In this document: one piece after another, positions 26,120-34,839 of the stretch | Layout: every line of letters starts with the position of its first letter | Numbering within the stretch: position 1 is the first letter of the stretch | From: CAJPPJ01 sp963536495 | Lineage (GTDB): Bacteria; Bacillota_I; Bacilli_A; RF39; UBA660 | NCBI GenBank assembly: GCA_963536495.1 | Contig: CAUTAF010000002.1 | Span: forward strand, 1 to 64,000 | DNA: 64,000 nucleotides | Direction: 5' to 3' | Program-made: the position numbers and the translations under genes | The notes under the pieces: generated by a model | The model's database searches: none | What the model was told of the DNA's origin: nothing | Seen by the model: the letters and a program-made list of their open reading frames with translations, nothing else

Positions 26120-28939
26120 CTATATATGTCTTGTTAAAACCTTTCCTTTTGCTTCTTCGTTTTCTAAACCTACTGGTTCAATAATATTGTAATCAAGACT
26201 TTCGTCTATTACTGGTGCTTTCTCTTCTGTTGTTATCTTTATTTTATTTTCTCCTAAATCTTTAGTTTCATCAGGTAATATTTCATTTTCTACTGTATTA
26301 TTTTCTACTACTGTATTATTTTCTTCTTTTCTAATTATAACTGAATTTTCATTTTTATTAGAATTTTCTTCTACATCAGTTATAACTTTAGAACCTTCTG
26401 CTAAATCTTTAGTTTCATCTGGTAATATTTCATTTTCTACCTTAGATGTTTCACTACTATTTTGATTATTGTTAGTAGTATTATTGTTTTCCACAACATT
26501 TGTTTCATTTTGTTGATTTTCTTGTTTTAATTTTTCTTCTTCAATCTTATATCTTCTTAGATATTCACCTTTTGAAAGTGAGTTAACAAACTTAGCAAAT
26601 GCTGATTTTAAATCATTTTCCCAAGTATTCTTATATAATGACTTAGTTCTATTTTTCCAATCACTACCAAACTTAGTTCTTAATAATTCAACTTCTTCTT
26701 CTGATAAACTATCGATAAAGTTTTGTGCATCTTCATTTCTCTTAGTTATTATTTGTGAAGATGAAGTAGATATTTCTGATAAAGAACCATCATTCCATGC
26801 TCTTATAAGTCTAGCTTGATTTATTAAAGATTCGCTATTTAAACTTCTATCATTAAATTTATTTATATATGCTACAGATCTTTCATCTGATTGATATTCA
26901 TTAGAATTCATATAGTTATTAACATCTATACTTGCTTTAGCTGCAATATTATATACGAAGTTTGATGCTTCTAATCTTTTTTCTTGTTTTTCTGCTGATT
27001 TTAATTCTTTTTCAGTTAAATCTTCTCTGTTGATTTCTGTAGTTCTCTTACGTGTTTCAACTTTAGTTTGTACTTCTTCTTTTGTAGTTGTTTCTACATT
27101 TTGTTGTTGAGTGTTGTTATCACCTTGTTTTGTTTCATTAGTTTTATTAGTTGTATTATTTGAAACTGAACTATTAGTTGATTTTTTAACCTTAGTATTA
27201 TTTGAAACTTCTTTATCTAAAGTTTTATTTTCTTTTAAATATTCTTTAGTATAGATTTCTCTTCTTACATTAACTAAATAACCAACTGCTTGATAATCGT
27301 TAATTCCATATATTCCACCTAACTTACTAAAATCTATTTTATCTACTACTTCGTTTAATGTTAAACCAAGATTTAAATTAGCATTTTCTTTTTCTTCTAG
27401 ATATTTTTCGTTAGCGTTTTCTATTTTAAGTTCTAATTTATCTGCTTTTTTAATTACTCTATTAAGTAATGCTTTATCATTAATTAAAGACATAATAGTT
27501 GTATATGATCTTGTTTTTTCTACACAATTTCCAAAAGCATCTAATTCTTCTACTACATAAGCATTACCTTGTTTTTTTAGTGCCACAAAATGTGTTCCAT
27601 TTTTTAAGTAAGCTCCTCCATAATTTTTTTCTTCTTCTTTATCATCTAAATGAGTAATAAGGAAGTTTTCTACTTGATATGGTGTAGTTGAATTATTCAT
27701 TACAAATCCCATTAATGGACTTGTTGCAATAAATGATGTGAAATCATCGTTTGCATATTCATTACTTGCTCCTGATGTTATATATTTGTAATATGCTTGT
27801 CTATGTACTTCAGTTGCATTTTCTATTGTAGAATTTTGATTAAATTTTAATACACTATTTTCAATATTTTCAAAGAAAGCTTTTTTCTTTTCATCTTTAA
27901 TAATATCTGAAAGACCTGATTTTTCTTTTGCATTCATATAATAAGTTGCAAATTTTGTATATGCACTATTAACTGAATTTTGTATTTTTGCTGAATCAAA
28001 TTTGTGTGAACCAAATATTTCAAATAATTCTTTTTGACTATAATCATTTAACATTATATTTAAACTTATAGCTTCATCAAGTGTTAAATCTAAATAATGT
28101 TCATTATCTTCAGTCAATCTAAAGTTATTTTCTTTATGTGTTTGTTCATGAAACTTAGTAATTAAAGCTGCTGTTGAGTTTAAAAATTCTTTTTGTATTT
28201 GACTAGCATTAGACATATCAAAATCTAATATAGCATATTCACTTCTTTCTTCTTTATTTGCTGTTTCATTTTCGTAAGCATTATTTATTTCATCTAAACT
28301 TTCTTTTAATCTTTCTTTTTCTAGTTTTTCGTCTAATTGTTTTGATTGATTTACATTCATTTGTGTTTCAACTTTATTTGAAAACATTTTATTTCCTATA
28401 GCATATCCAGCTGCTCCTGCTATAGTTGCTCCTGCCGCTGCTGCTAATCCAACTGTTCCAATACCAAATTTTTTGTTGTTTATTTCTTCTTCGTCTATTT
28501 CAGAATCATAATCTTCATCTAATTCTTCATCAATTGAATTTTCATCAGATAAGTTTTTGTTATTCACACTATCTTCCCTTTCATTTGATATTGATTCTAT
28601 ATATGTAATACTATTGTTTATTTCTTCTTGTTCTTCTGGTGTTAATTCTGTATGATCTAAGTCTGTCATAATATTTTTATAAAAATCTTGATCTAATTTA
28701 TCCATATCAACAATATTTACACAACCTAAATTAAGTGCTTCATCAAAATCATTTTGAGTAATTATTTCAGAATCTTTATCTATTATTTGATTAGAGACAA
28801 GTATTTCTTTTAATGCTTCTGCTTGACCATCTACTATATATACTCTATCACTATCATCTTTAGATATTAAAACTGTATCACTTACATAATCTATAGAATT
28901 ATCTTCTTTAAATTTTACAAATAATGTTATTTTTTTCAT
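26120..28939 (-). CDS. Large HEQTH-family envelope protein (939 residues)
   Basis: First and largest member of the set. An N-terminal acidic domain of about 155 residues precedes an Ala/Gly-rich transmembrane segment (about 156-182). The family core follows with FHEQTHKENNFRL near 247-259, LDEAISLNIMLNDYS, NAKEKSGLSDIIKDEKKK and PLMGFVM. In place of the short loop of the paralogues there is an insertion of about 60 residues with NGTHFVALKK..VVEELDAFGN. After GLTLNEVVDKIDFSKLGGIY come a Thr/Asn/Gln-rich linker, a second helical domain (about 640-800) and an acidic tail that twice contains VENEILPDETKDL. It ends KVLTRHI. A membrane-anchored surface protein is inferred; the family is not recognised. 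Confidence 0.72.
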   Translation of the reverse strand: MKKITLFVKFKEDNSIDYVSDTVLISKDDSDRVYIVDGQAEALKEILVSNQIIDKDSEIITQNDFDEALNLGCVNIVDMDKLDQDFYKNIMTDLDHTELTPEEQEEINNSITYIESISNEREDSVNNKNLSDENSIDEELDEDYDSEIDEEEINNKKFGIGTVGLAAAAGATIAGAAGYAIGNKMFSNKVETQMNVNQSKQLDEKLEKERLKESLDEINNAYENETANKEERSEYAILDFDMSNASQIQKEFLNSTAALITKFHEQTHKENNFRLTEDNEHYLDLTLDEAISLNIMLNDYSQKELFEIFGSHKFDSAKIQNSVNSAYTKFATYYMNAKEKSGLSDIIKDEKKKAFFENIENSVLKFNQNSTIENATEVHRQAYYKYITSGASNEYANDDFTSFIATSPLMGFVMNNSTTPYQVENFLITHLDDKEEEKNYGGAYLKNGTHFVALKKQGNAYVVEELDAFGNCVEKTRSYTTIMSLINDKALLNRVIKKADKLELKIENANEKYLEEKENANLNLGLTLNEVVDKIDFSKLGGIYGINDYQAVGYLVNVRREIYTKEYLKENKTLDKEVSNNTKVKKSTNSSVSNNTTNKTNETKQGDNNTQQQNVETTTKEEVQTKVETRKRTTEINREDLTEKELKSAEKQEKRLEASNFVYNIAAKASIDVNNYMNSNEYQSDERSVAYINKFNDRSLNSESLINQARLIRAWNDGSLSEISTSSSQIITKRNEDAQNFIDSLSEEEVELLRTKFGSDWKNRTKSLYKNTWENDLKSAFAKFVNSLSKGEYLRRYKIEEEKLKQENQQNETNVVENNNTTNNNQNSSETSKVENEILPDETKDLAEGSKVITDVEENSNKNENSVIIRKEENNTVVENNTVENEILPDETKDLGENKIKITTEEKAPVIDESLDYNIIEPVGLENEEAKGKVLTRHI

Positions 28940-28958
28940 ATTTTATTCCCCCTTTTTA

Positions 28959-31457
28959 TTAATTTTTTAATCTTTTACTTCCTGTCATTACATATCCACT
29001 ATTAATTAAAGAAGTGTCGTTATAATGACTCCATTTGTAATCAACAAAACCATCTTTTACTTTAGTTCTATTTCTATATTTATAACTATAATCTTTTGTT
29101 ACATAAGCTGTTCTTTGTTTTTCAAATCCAGCTAATTCTTGAACTTTAACAAATAATGTTGTTTCATCTTCTACTAAATTACATTTTACATTAATGTTAG
29201 AATATGTAACTTCTTCTTTTACATCTGTATGTTGAGATTTAATTCTATCTGTTACTTTACCATTATCTTTATAGTATGTTCTAGTTACATTTTCAACTTT
29301 TTTACTCTTACCTACAGTTCTTTCATACTTCTTCCAAATTGTATATGGAGTTGTAGTACAATTTCCACATCTAGCAAAGTCCATTCCTACAAATTCGTAT
29401 CTTACTGCTAATGTATTTGTTGGTGGATTACTTAAACTAACCATTCCAACATATTTTTCAGATCCTTCACTACCCTTCTTAGTTACATAAGAATTAGTTA
29501 CTCTTGTTTCAACTTTAATTATTTCTTTTTCAGTTTCGTGAACTGTTTTTGTAGTTGTAGTTGTTTTTACATTTTCATTTCTAAAGTATCTAAATCCATC
29601 ACAAGTTTTTTCTTTTACAGTCTTAGATTCTTTATTTACATAGTTATATATAGGTTTTGCTTGAACATAGTTATATTTAGTTACTTCTCTATATCCTAAA
29701 TCAACTATTTCTTCATATTCTCTTAATCCAAAATTAGGTTTATTATTTGGATTATATGTTCTATATTGCCATTCTGACCAATTAGAATATTCTCTATTAA
29801 ATATTTTCTTGTATTGATATTCAAATCCTGTTTTTTGTTTTGTAATGTTGATATTACATACATTAGTATTACCAGCATTATCTTTAATATATCCATTTAC
29901 AGTTACAGTTCCATCAAGTGTTACTTGGTAATATAGATTGTTACTATAATTTGATGCTCTTCCAATTCCATATTTTTGTACTCCAGACATATTATCAAAT
30001 CTTCTTGACCATCCAATTAATACATCGCTATTATATGAACCGTTTTCATATATTCCACTAAATACACTTAAATCACATTGTGGTTTAGTTGAATCTTTTT
30101 TGAAAGTTAATGAACATATTGCTTCATTACCATTAGAATCTTTTACAAATCCTCTTACTGTATAATGACCATCTTTTACCCCAGTTACGAAATCTTTTTG
30201 ATTATATTCAATATTTGAATTAGTAATTCCATATTGAGTAATCCATGCTCCATTAGTTGAAGATTTAGATTTAAATGCTACTTTTACATTTGATATATAC
30301 CAGTTATTTTCTCCCATAACTCCTGAAGTTATTTCAAGTTCACAACTTGGTTTAGAAAATTTATTGTTTGGTACATCTTTATGTTCAAAACTTAAGCTAC
30401 ATACATTTACATTTCCAGCTTTATCTTTTACATAACCATATACTTTGTTATTACCATTACTGTTAACAATAATACTGTTTTTATTATTTAAATCTAATTG
30501 ACTTGATTTACTTACTCCGTAAGCATCTACTCCAGAATTTTCATCTAATGAATTAGTAAGTGCTACTTTAACATTACCTACATAAACTCCATTATTTTTA
30601 ATTCCTTCTACTATTTGTAATTCACAATTAGGTTTAACTGAATCTTTCTTAACTTTTACATGACATATTGCAGTTTTACCTTTAGAATCTTTAACATATC
30701 CATATACGTTAGTTATACCTTCTTTTGTTACTTGGTATTGTTTTAACATATTATATGTTGGTGTATTATTTTCACTTAATCCATATTCTGTAATATATGC
30801 ACTATTGTTTGATGTATTTTTGTATTTAAATCCAACTATTACATCTCTTGTAAACCATCCATTAGTTCCTTCTACTCCACCTGATATATATAATTCACAA
30901 CTTGGTGCAGTTACGATTAATTCAGGTATAGTTCTTGGTGGTATACCTGGAACTTTTTGATATTTACCATTTATTTCTATTTCTTTTTGACATACACCTT
31001 TATTTGGACAGTAATCATAACATCCAACAGGTACTATAATATAATCTTCTTGACTTCCACATTTTAAATTTACTTTAAAGATATACTCACTATCTTTCTT
31101 TTCAATTTCAACATATGAAGCATTTGGATCACAAGTTTTACCTTCTTTATCTATTAAAGGTAATAAAAGTTTCATATTTAACATTTCTTGTAATGTTAAT
31201 TTCTTTTTATCACCAATATTTTGTGGTAATCTTTCTGTAGTGTAATACTTCATTGCTGCTTCTTTCATTGTATTAATGTTTGCAGCAAATATTTGACTAC
31301 TTAAACTATTTAATTCTTGAGAATTATAGTTATAGTTATTTCCATTATTAAATCCACCTATTTTACTTATCGGTAATAGATAAATTAATAATACGACAAA
31401 AATTACAGCAATAACTGCTTTAATTAAAAATTTTCTTATTGAGTATTTTTCTTCCAT
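28959..31457 (-). CDS. Membrane-anchored surface protein with pilin-like start and four Ig-like repeats
   Basis: The 832-residue protein begins with a basic n-region and one transmembrane helix (about 9-28). A helical segment AANINTMKEAAMKYYTTERLP with LTLQEMLNMKLLLPLID follows, resembling pseudopilin-like start domains of gut Bacillota. A Cys-rich insert follows (CYDYCPNKGVC). Four tandem units of about 90-100 residues have the pattern P-x-CEL-x5-G..W..VxVxF..YG..(T/V)xGYVKDxxGNxxxC, each with two Cys suited to one disulfide. The Tyr/Lys-rich C-terminal region has further Cys (KTCDGF; CGNCTT). It is the first gene of the surface operon, with ribosome site GGGGGAG and a near-consensus promoter. 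An adhesin or envelope scaffold is inferred. Confidence 0.72.
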   Translation of the reverse strand: MEEKYSIRKFLIKAVIAVIFVVLLIYLLPISKIGGFNNGNNYNYNSQELNSLSSQIFAANINTMKEAAMKYYTTERLPQNIGDKKKLTLQEMLNMKLLLPLIDKEGKTCDPNASYVEIEKKDSEYIFKVNLKCGSQEDYIIVPVGCYDYCPNKGVCQKEIEINGKYQKVPGIPPRTIPELIVTAPSCELYISGGVEGTNGWFTRDVIVGFKYKNTSNNSAYITEYGLSENNTPTYNMLKQYQVTKEGITNVYGYVKDSKGKTAICHVKVKKDSVKPNCELQIVEGIKNNGVYVGNVKVALTNSLDENSGVDAYGVSKSSQLDLNNKNSIIVNSNGNNKVYGYVKDKAGNVNVCSLSFEHKDVPNNKFSKPSCELEITSGVMGENNWYISNVKVAFKSKSSTNGAWITQYGITNSNIEYNQKDFVTGVKDGHYTVRGFVKDSNGNEAICSLTFKKDSTKPQCDLSVFSGIYENGSYNSDVLIGWSRRFDNMSGVQKYGIGRASNYSNNLYYQVTLDGTVTVNGYIKDNAGNTNVCNINITKQKTGFEYQYKKIFNREYSNWSEWQYRTYNPNNKPNFGLREYEEIVDLGYREVTKYNYVQAKPIYNYVNKESKTVKEKTCDGFRYFRNENVKTTTTTKTVHETEKEIIKVETRVTNSYVTKKGSEGSEKYVGMVSLSNPPTNTLAVRYEFVGMDFARCGNCTTTPYTIWKKYERTVGKSKKVENVTRTYYKDNGKVTDRIKSQHTDVKEEVTYSNINVKCNLVEDETTLFVKVQELAGFEKQRTAYVTKDYSYKYRNRTKVKDGFVDYKWSHYNDTSLINSGYVMTGSKRLKN

Positions 31458-31488
31458 TTAAAAACTCCCCCTTCGTTATATGAGATGT

Positions 31489-31516
31489 ATTATACATTAT
31501 TTTTAAAAAATGTCAA
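31489..31516 (-). promoter_or_regulatory. Strong sigma-A promoter of the surface-protein operon
   Basis: TTGACA (31511-31516), a 16-base spacer and TATAAT (31489-31494) on the minus strand, both hexamers perfect. It lies over the 3' end of the Smr gene, about 30 bases before the first surface gene. Confidence 0.8.
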
Positions 31517-31775
31517 GTTTTATTAATGTTTGACCACTATTGTAGATATCTATATTATATTCTTTGATTTTATTCGTTCTTTGTAATTTTTGTAAATATT
31601 TTAATAAGTTACTTTTTAATACCTCTCCATTACCATGAATAATTGCAATATATTCATTTCTCATCTTTATATTATCATTTATGAAGCCCTTAACTAAATA
31701 CATGGCGACATCTAATGTTTCACCATGTAAATCTAAACTCTTAAATATAACTTTACTATAGAGGATTGTCATCAC
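31503..31775 (-). CDS. Stand-alone Smr-domain protein
   Basis: The 90-residue protein is one Smr domain: LDLHGET near 14-20 and IIHGNGEVLKSNLLKYL near 44-60, the DLHG and HGxGxGxL motifs conserved in MutS2 C termini and small Smr nucleases. Such domains bind or nick branched DNA or cleave mRNA in stalled ribosomes. Here the second motif reads HGNGEVLK, with Glu where Gly is usual. The start overlaps the end of the sugar-kinase gene by 20 bases, implying coupling. The promoter of the next operon lies across its 3' end. Confidence 0.8.
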   Translation of the reverse strand: MMTILYSKVIFKSLDLHGETLDVAMYLVKGFINDNIKMRNEYIAIIHGNGEVLKSNLLKYLQKLQRTNKIKEYNIDIYNSGQTLIKLDIF

Positions 31776-32652
31776 TTACTCTTTTAACTTCTTCTAAACT
31801 TGGTATAGAATATCTTCCACCAATTTTAGTTACAGATAATGCTCCTGCTATATTAGCTAATCTTAAACTATCTTTTAAACTCATATGTTGAGTTAAAAAA
31901 TATAAAAATGCTGCATGAAAAATATCTCCAGCTGCTGTAGAATCTAAAGTTTTAACTTTAATCGATGGAACTATCATGTAATTATCATCTTTTACAAAAC
32001 TTCCCTTTTCTTCTAAAGTTATTATCACCTTAGATTTTAATTTATTTTCTATTTCATCATATATATCTATAAGTGTCTTTAAATTAGTAAAATCTATTTT
32101 TTTAGATGTGAATTCTTCTGCAAAGTCTTTAGAACAAACAATATAATCACTTAACTTAGCAAGTTCTATTGTTTTTTCTTTTAAACTACCTGCATCTATT
32201 ACTTTTATTGCTTTAGGATTATCTTCGATTACTTTTTTAGCAAAGTCATATTCATATCCATCTAAAAATATATAGTCAATATCTTTAATATCAGGTTTTA
32301 AAGATAATTTTATATCTTTTTCTCTATTAGTAAGAATAGTTCTACTACCTTTAGATAAATTAGCAATGATATATGATGTAGTTGTTTTTTTATTAATTTT
32401 TTCTAAATATTTAGTATCAACTTTTATATTTTTTAATTCTTCTTCTATTTTAGATCCATAAAAGTCATCTCCTACTACTCCTGCAAAAGAACTTTCAAGT
32501 CCCCATTTAGATAACAAAAATGCTGCATTAGAAGATGATCCACCACCACACTCTATTCTTTCATCAAATCTTATTTTTTTATTTTCAACTGGATATTCAT
32601 TAACCGGAATAGTTATATCATATGCAGCTTGTCCTATACACATTACCTTCAT
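31756..32652 (-). CDS. PfkB/ribokinase-family sugar kinase
   Basis: The 298-residue ribokinase-fold kinase has the N-terminal signature GGGSSSNAAFLLSKWG near 36-51, GVVGDDFYG, and the C-terminal signature DSTAAGDIFHAAFLYFL near 243-259. In the last motif the catalytic Asp is the final D; the usual T-G-A-G-D reads T-A-A-G-D. It would phosphorylate a sugar or nucleoside hydroxyl with ATP. The substrate cannot be told from sequence. The ATG follows a GAGGGTG ribosome site. It is downstream of glyS after a terminator and coupled to the Smr gene. Confidence 0.88.
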   Translation of the reverse strand: MKVMCIGQAAYDITIPVNEYPVENKKIRFDERIECGGGSSSNAAFLLSKWGLESSFAGVVGDDFYGSKIEEELKNIKVDTKYLEKINKKTTTSYIIANLSKGSRTILTNREKDIKLSLKPDIKDIDYIFLDGYEYDFAKKVIEDNPKAIKVIDAGSLKEKTIELAKLSDYIVCSKDFAEEFTSKKIDFTNLKTLIDIYDEIENKLKSKVIITLEEKGSFVKDDNYMIVPSIKVKTLDSTAAGDIFHAAFLYFLTQHMSLKDSLRLANIAGALSVTKIGGRYSIPSLEEVKRVSDDNPL

Positions 32653-32698
32653 CTTTTCACCCTCTTTTAATTATTATTACTATTGAAATTATACCAAA

Positions 32699-32736
32699 AG
32701 AAAAAACTTTTATCTACAAAAGTAAATAAAAGTTTT
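32699..32736 (-). terminator. Terminator after glyS
   Basis: Arms AAAACTTTTAT/ATAAAAGTTTT (32703-32713, 32726-32736), then TTTTTTCTTTT on the minus strand. Confidence 0.75.
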
Positions 32737-32740
32737 ATCA

Positions 32741-34096
32741 TTATATTCTAGTTTTTTCTTCTATATATTTAACAACTTCTTCTATAGTCATAGTCTTTTG
32801 ACTAGCATCATCTCTAAATCTTACAGTCACTGTATTATTTTTTAATGTTTCATCATCTATTGTTATTGAATAAGGAATACCTATAGCATCATTTCTCTTA
32901 TATCTTTTACCAATGCTTCCAGAGTCTTCAATACTTGTCATAAAATGTTGTTTAAAGATATTATAAATTTCTTCAGCCTTTTCTCCATGATACTTTTTCA
33001 TAAGTGGTAAAACAGATGCTTTAATAGGTGCTATTTTTTCATTTAATTTTAATACAACTCTATCTTCTTCTTCGTTATATGCATCAAATAAAAGTGCAAG
33101 TAAGATTCTATCTACTCCATATGTTGATTCAACTATATATGGAATATATTTTTCACCTGTTTCTTCATCTAAATATTCCATTGATACTTTAGATAATTCT
33201 TGATGGTTTTTCAAATCAAAATCAGTTCTATTATGAGTACCGTTTATTTCTCCCCATCCAAATGGGAATAAATATTCTATATCACAAGCGTTTTTAGCAT
33301 AATGAGCTAATTTTTCATGATCTTTATAACGAAGTTTTTCTCTATCAAGACCAATATACTCCATGAACTTCATACCATAATCTTTGAAAAATTCATATTG
33401 TTTTTCATCAGTATCTTTTTTACAAAATGTTTGATATTCCATTTGTTCAAATTCTATAGTTCTAAATGTAAAGTTACCTGGTGTAATTTCATTTCTAAAT
33501 GCTTTACCTATTTGTCCTATAGAAAATGGTAATTTAGTTCTAGCTGTTCTTAATACATTTAAAAAGTTTACATATTCACCTTGAGCATTTTCTGGTCTTA
33601 AATATATAGTGCTCTTAGAATCTTTTGTAACTCCTCTTGTTGTTTCAAACATAAGATTAAATTCTCTAATAGATGTAAAATCACTAGCACCACAATTTGG
33701 ACATGGAATTTTATTATCTTTTATAAATTTTTCCATTTCATTATCTGTCATTTTATCTGCGATTATATTACTATCGAATTCTTCAATAAGTTTATCCGCT
33801 CTAACTCTCATCTTACATTCTTTACAATCAAGAAGTGGATCTGAGAAGTTTTTAACATGACCTGATGCTTCCCATACTTTAGGATGCATTAAGATACTAG
33901 CATCTATTTCATATGCATTATCTCTTAATTGAATAAAAAATTTTCTCCACATATCTTTAAGATTATTTTTAAGTCTTGCACCTAAGATACCATAATCCCA
34001 AGTATTAGCTAAACCTCCATATATTTCACTTCCTTGATATATGAATCCATATGTTTTTGCATAATTTACTAAATCTTTCATAGTTATTTTTTCCAT
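32741..34096 (-). CDS. glyS: Glycyl-tRNA synthetase, single-chain class II type
   Basis: The 451-residue protein is the dimeric (eukaryote/archaea-like) GlyRS used by many Bacillota in place of alpha2-beta2 GlyQS. The start YGFIYQGSEIYGG..WDYG, class II motif 2 FRNEITP near 200 and motif 3 near GVDRILLALLFDAY are present. A Zn-binding CKEC.../CPNCG pair lies at about 95-139. The C-terminal anticodon-binding domain covers about the last 100 residues (IAPIKASVLPLM onward). The ATG has a full AAAGGAGG ribosome site. A T-box leader precedes it, and its predicted effector, tRNA-Gly(UCC), is encoded at 13219-13292. Confidence 0.96.
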   Translation of the reverse strand: MEKITMKDLVNYAKTYGFIYQGSEIYGGLANTWDYGILGARLKNNLKDMWRKFFIQLRDNAYEIDASILMHPKVWEASGHVKNFSDPLLDCKECKMRVRADKLIEEFDSNIIADKMTDNEMEKFIKDNKIPCPNCGASDFTSIREFNLMFETTRGVTKDSKSTIYLRPENAQGEYVNFLNVLRTARTKLPFSIGQIGKAFRNEITPGNFTFRTIEFEQMEYQTFCKKDTDEKQYEFFKDYGMKFMEYIGLDREKLRYKDHEKLAHYAKNACDIEYLFPFGWGEINGTHNRTDFDLKNHQELSKVSMEYLDEETGEKYIPYIVESTYGVDRILLALLFDAYNEEEDRVVLKLNEKIAPIKASVLPLMKKYHGEKAEEIYNIFKQHFMTSIEDSGSIGKRYKRNDAIGIPYSITIDDETLKNNTVTVRFRDDASQKTMTIEEVVKYIEEKTRI

Positions 34097-34241
34097 ATTA
34101 TACCTCCTTTATGAAACAAAAAGAGATTCTCAAATTGTAAGGACGAGTGTTCCCCGCGGTTCCACCTTACTTATTCTAAGAATCCCTTTATAACCAAAAG
34201 CTCCAGTATTCCACACCTTCACAGCTTTAATAAATTAAATT
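34097..34241 (-). promoter_or_regulatory. Compact glycine T-box riboswitch of glyS
   Basis: The invariant T-box core AAGGTGGAACCGCG lies at 34155-34168 on the minus strand, closed by CGTCCTTAC as the antiterminator. The UGGA bulge (34161-34164) matches the UCCA 3' end of tRNA-Gly. The 5' domain is very small: arms AAAGCT/AGCTTT (34223-34228, 34197-34202) enclose only 20 nt that contain GGA (34210-34212) and GGT (34215-34217), both Gly codons. The terminator appears to pair GGGATTCTTA (34177-34186) with TGAGAATCTC (34123-34132), followed by TTTTT. The full Stem I with its AG-bulge and distal loops is absent. Confidence 0.88.
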
Positions 34242-34247
34242 AAGTAT

Positions 34248-34276
34248 ATTTTAATTTTTATTATATTATTTGTCAA
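34248..34276 (-). promoter_or_regulatory. Promoter of the glyS T-box leader
   Basis: A perfect TTGACA (34271-34276), a 17-base spacer and TAAAAT (34248-34253). The -35 overlaps the TGA stop of the upstream GNAT gene. Confidence 0.75.
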
Positions 34277-34773
34277 GAACTAGTTTTATTTAACCATTTT
34301 TCTAAAGTTTCAATAGATATTTCAAACCAATTGTCTTTTGTATTAATCATACCAATATGTGAAAATACTGCTCTTGATTTTTTATTATCTTTATCGATCG
34401 TTGCAGATATAATTGTATATTTTTTATTTTTAATTTCTTCTAAAAATTTATTTAATATCTTTCTAAATATATCGTTTTTACCTTGATATTCTTTTATTAT
34501 TTGAATTTCTGCTAAACATATACTGTCTTCCATTAATATATAGCAAATAAAAGCAACTATTTTTTTATCGAGTATATAAAGTATTATATTATAATTAGGA
34601 TCATTTAAAATCATAGATTTCCAATATTCAAATCCTTCTCCTTTAAAAACTTTTTCTTTTTTTTTATATTCTTCTAATCCTTTTCTTAAAATATAATCTT
34701 TCATTAAAATATCATTCATTTCTAAATATCTATTTTCCGGTATTTTATTATTTGAGTTATATATTTCAAACAT
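34273..34773 (-). CDS. GNAT-family N-acetyltransferase
   Basis: The 166-residue protein fits the GNAT fold: ICYILMEDSICLAEIQI (beta4 with acceptor contacts), then KEYQGKNDIFRKILNKFLEE as the acetyl-CoA pyrophosphate loop (QxxGxN in place of the usual Q/R-xx-G-x-G/A) and SRAVFSHIGMIN as the late N-x-x-A/S-x-x-x-Y/F-x-x-x-G motif. The substrate is unknown. It is the only intact gene here with a TGA stop, and that stop overlaps the glyS promoter. It sits beside a decayed kinase and a NUDIX gene, which may be a small acquired segment. Confidence 0.72.
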   Translation of the reverse strand: MFEIYNSNNKIPENRYLEMNDILMKDYILRKGLEEYKKKEKVFKGEGFEYWKSMILNDPNYNIILYILDKKIVAFICYILMEDSICLAEIQIIKEYQGKNDIFRKILNKFLEEIKNKKYTIISATIDKDNKKSRAVFSHIGMINTKDNWFEISIETLEKWLNKTSS

Positions 34774-34839
34774 ATTTATTCAACCTCCTTAAATTCTTCT
34801 AACAACAAATCTGCTAAATTACAATAAATATTATATTTT

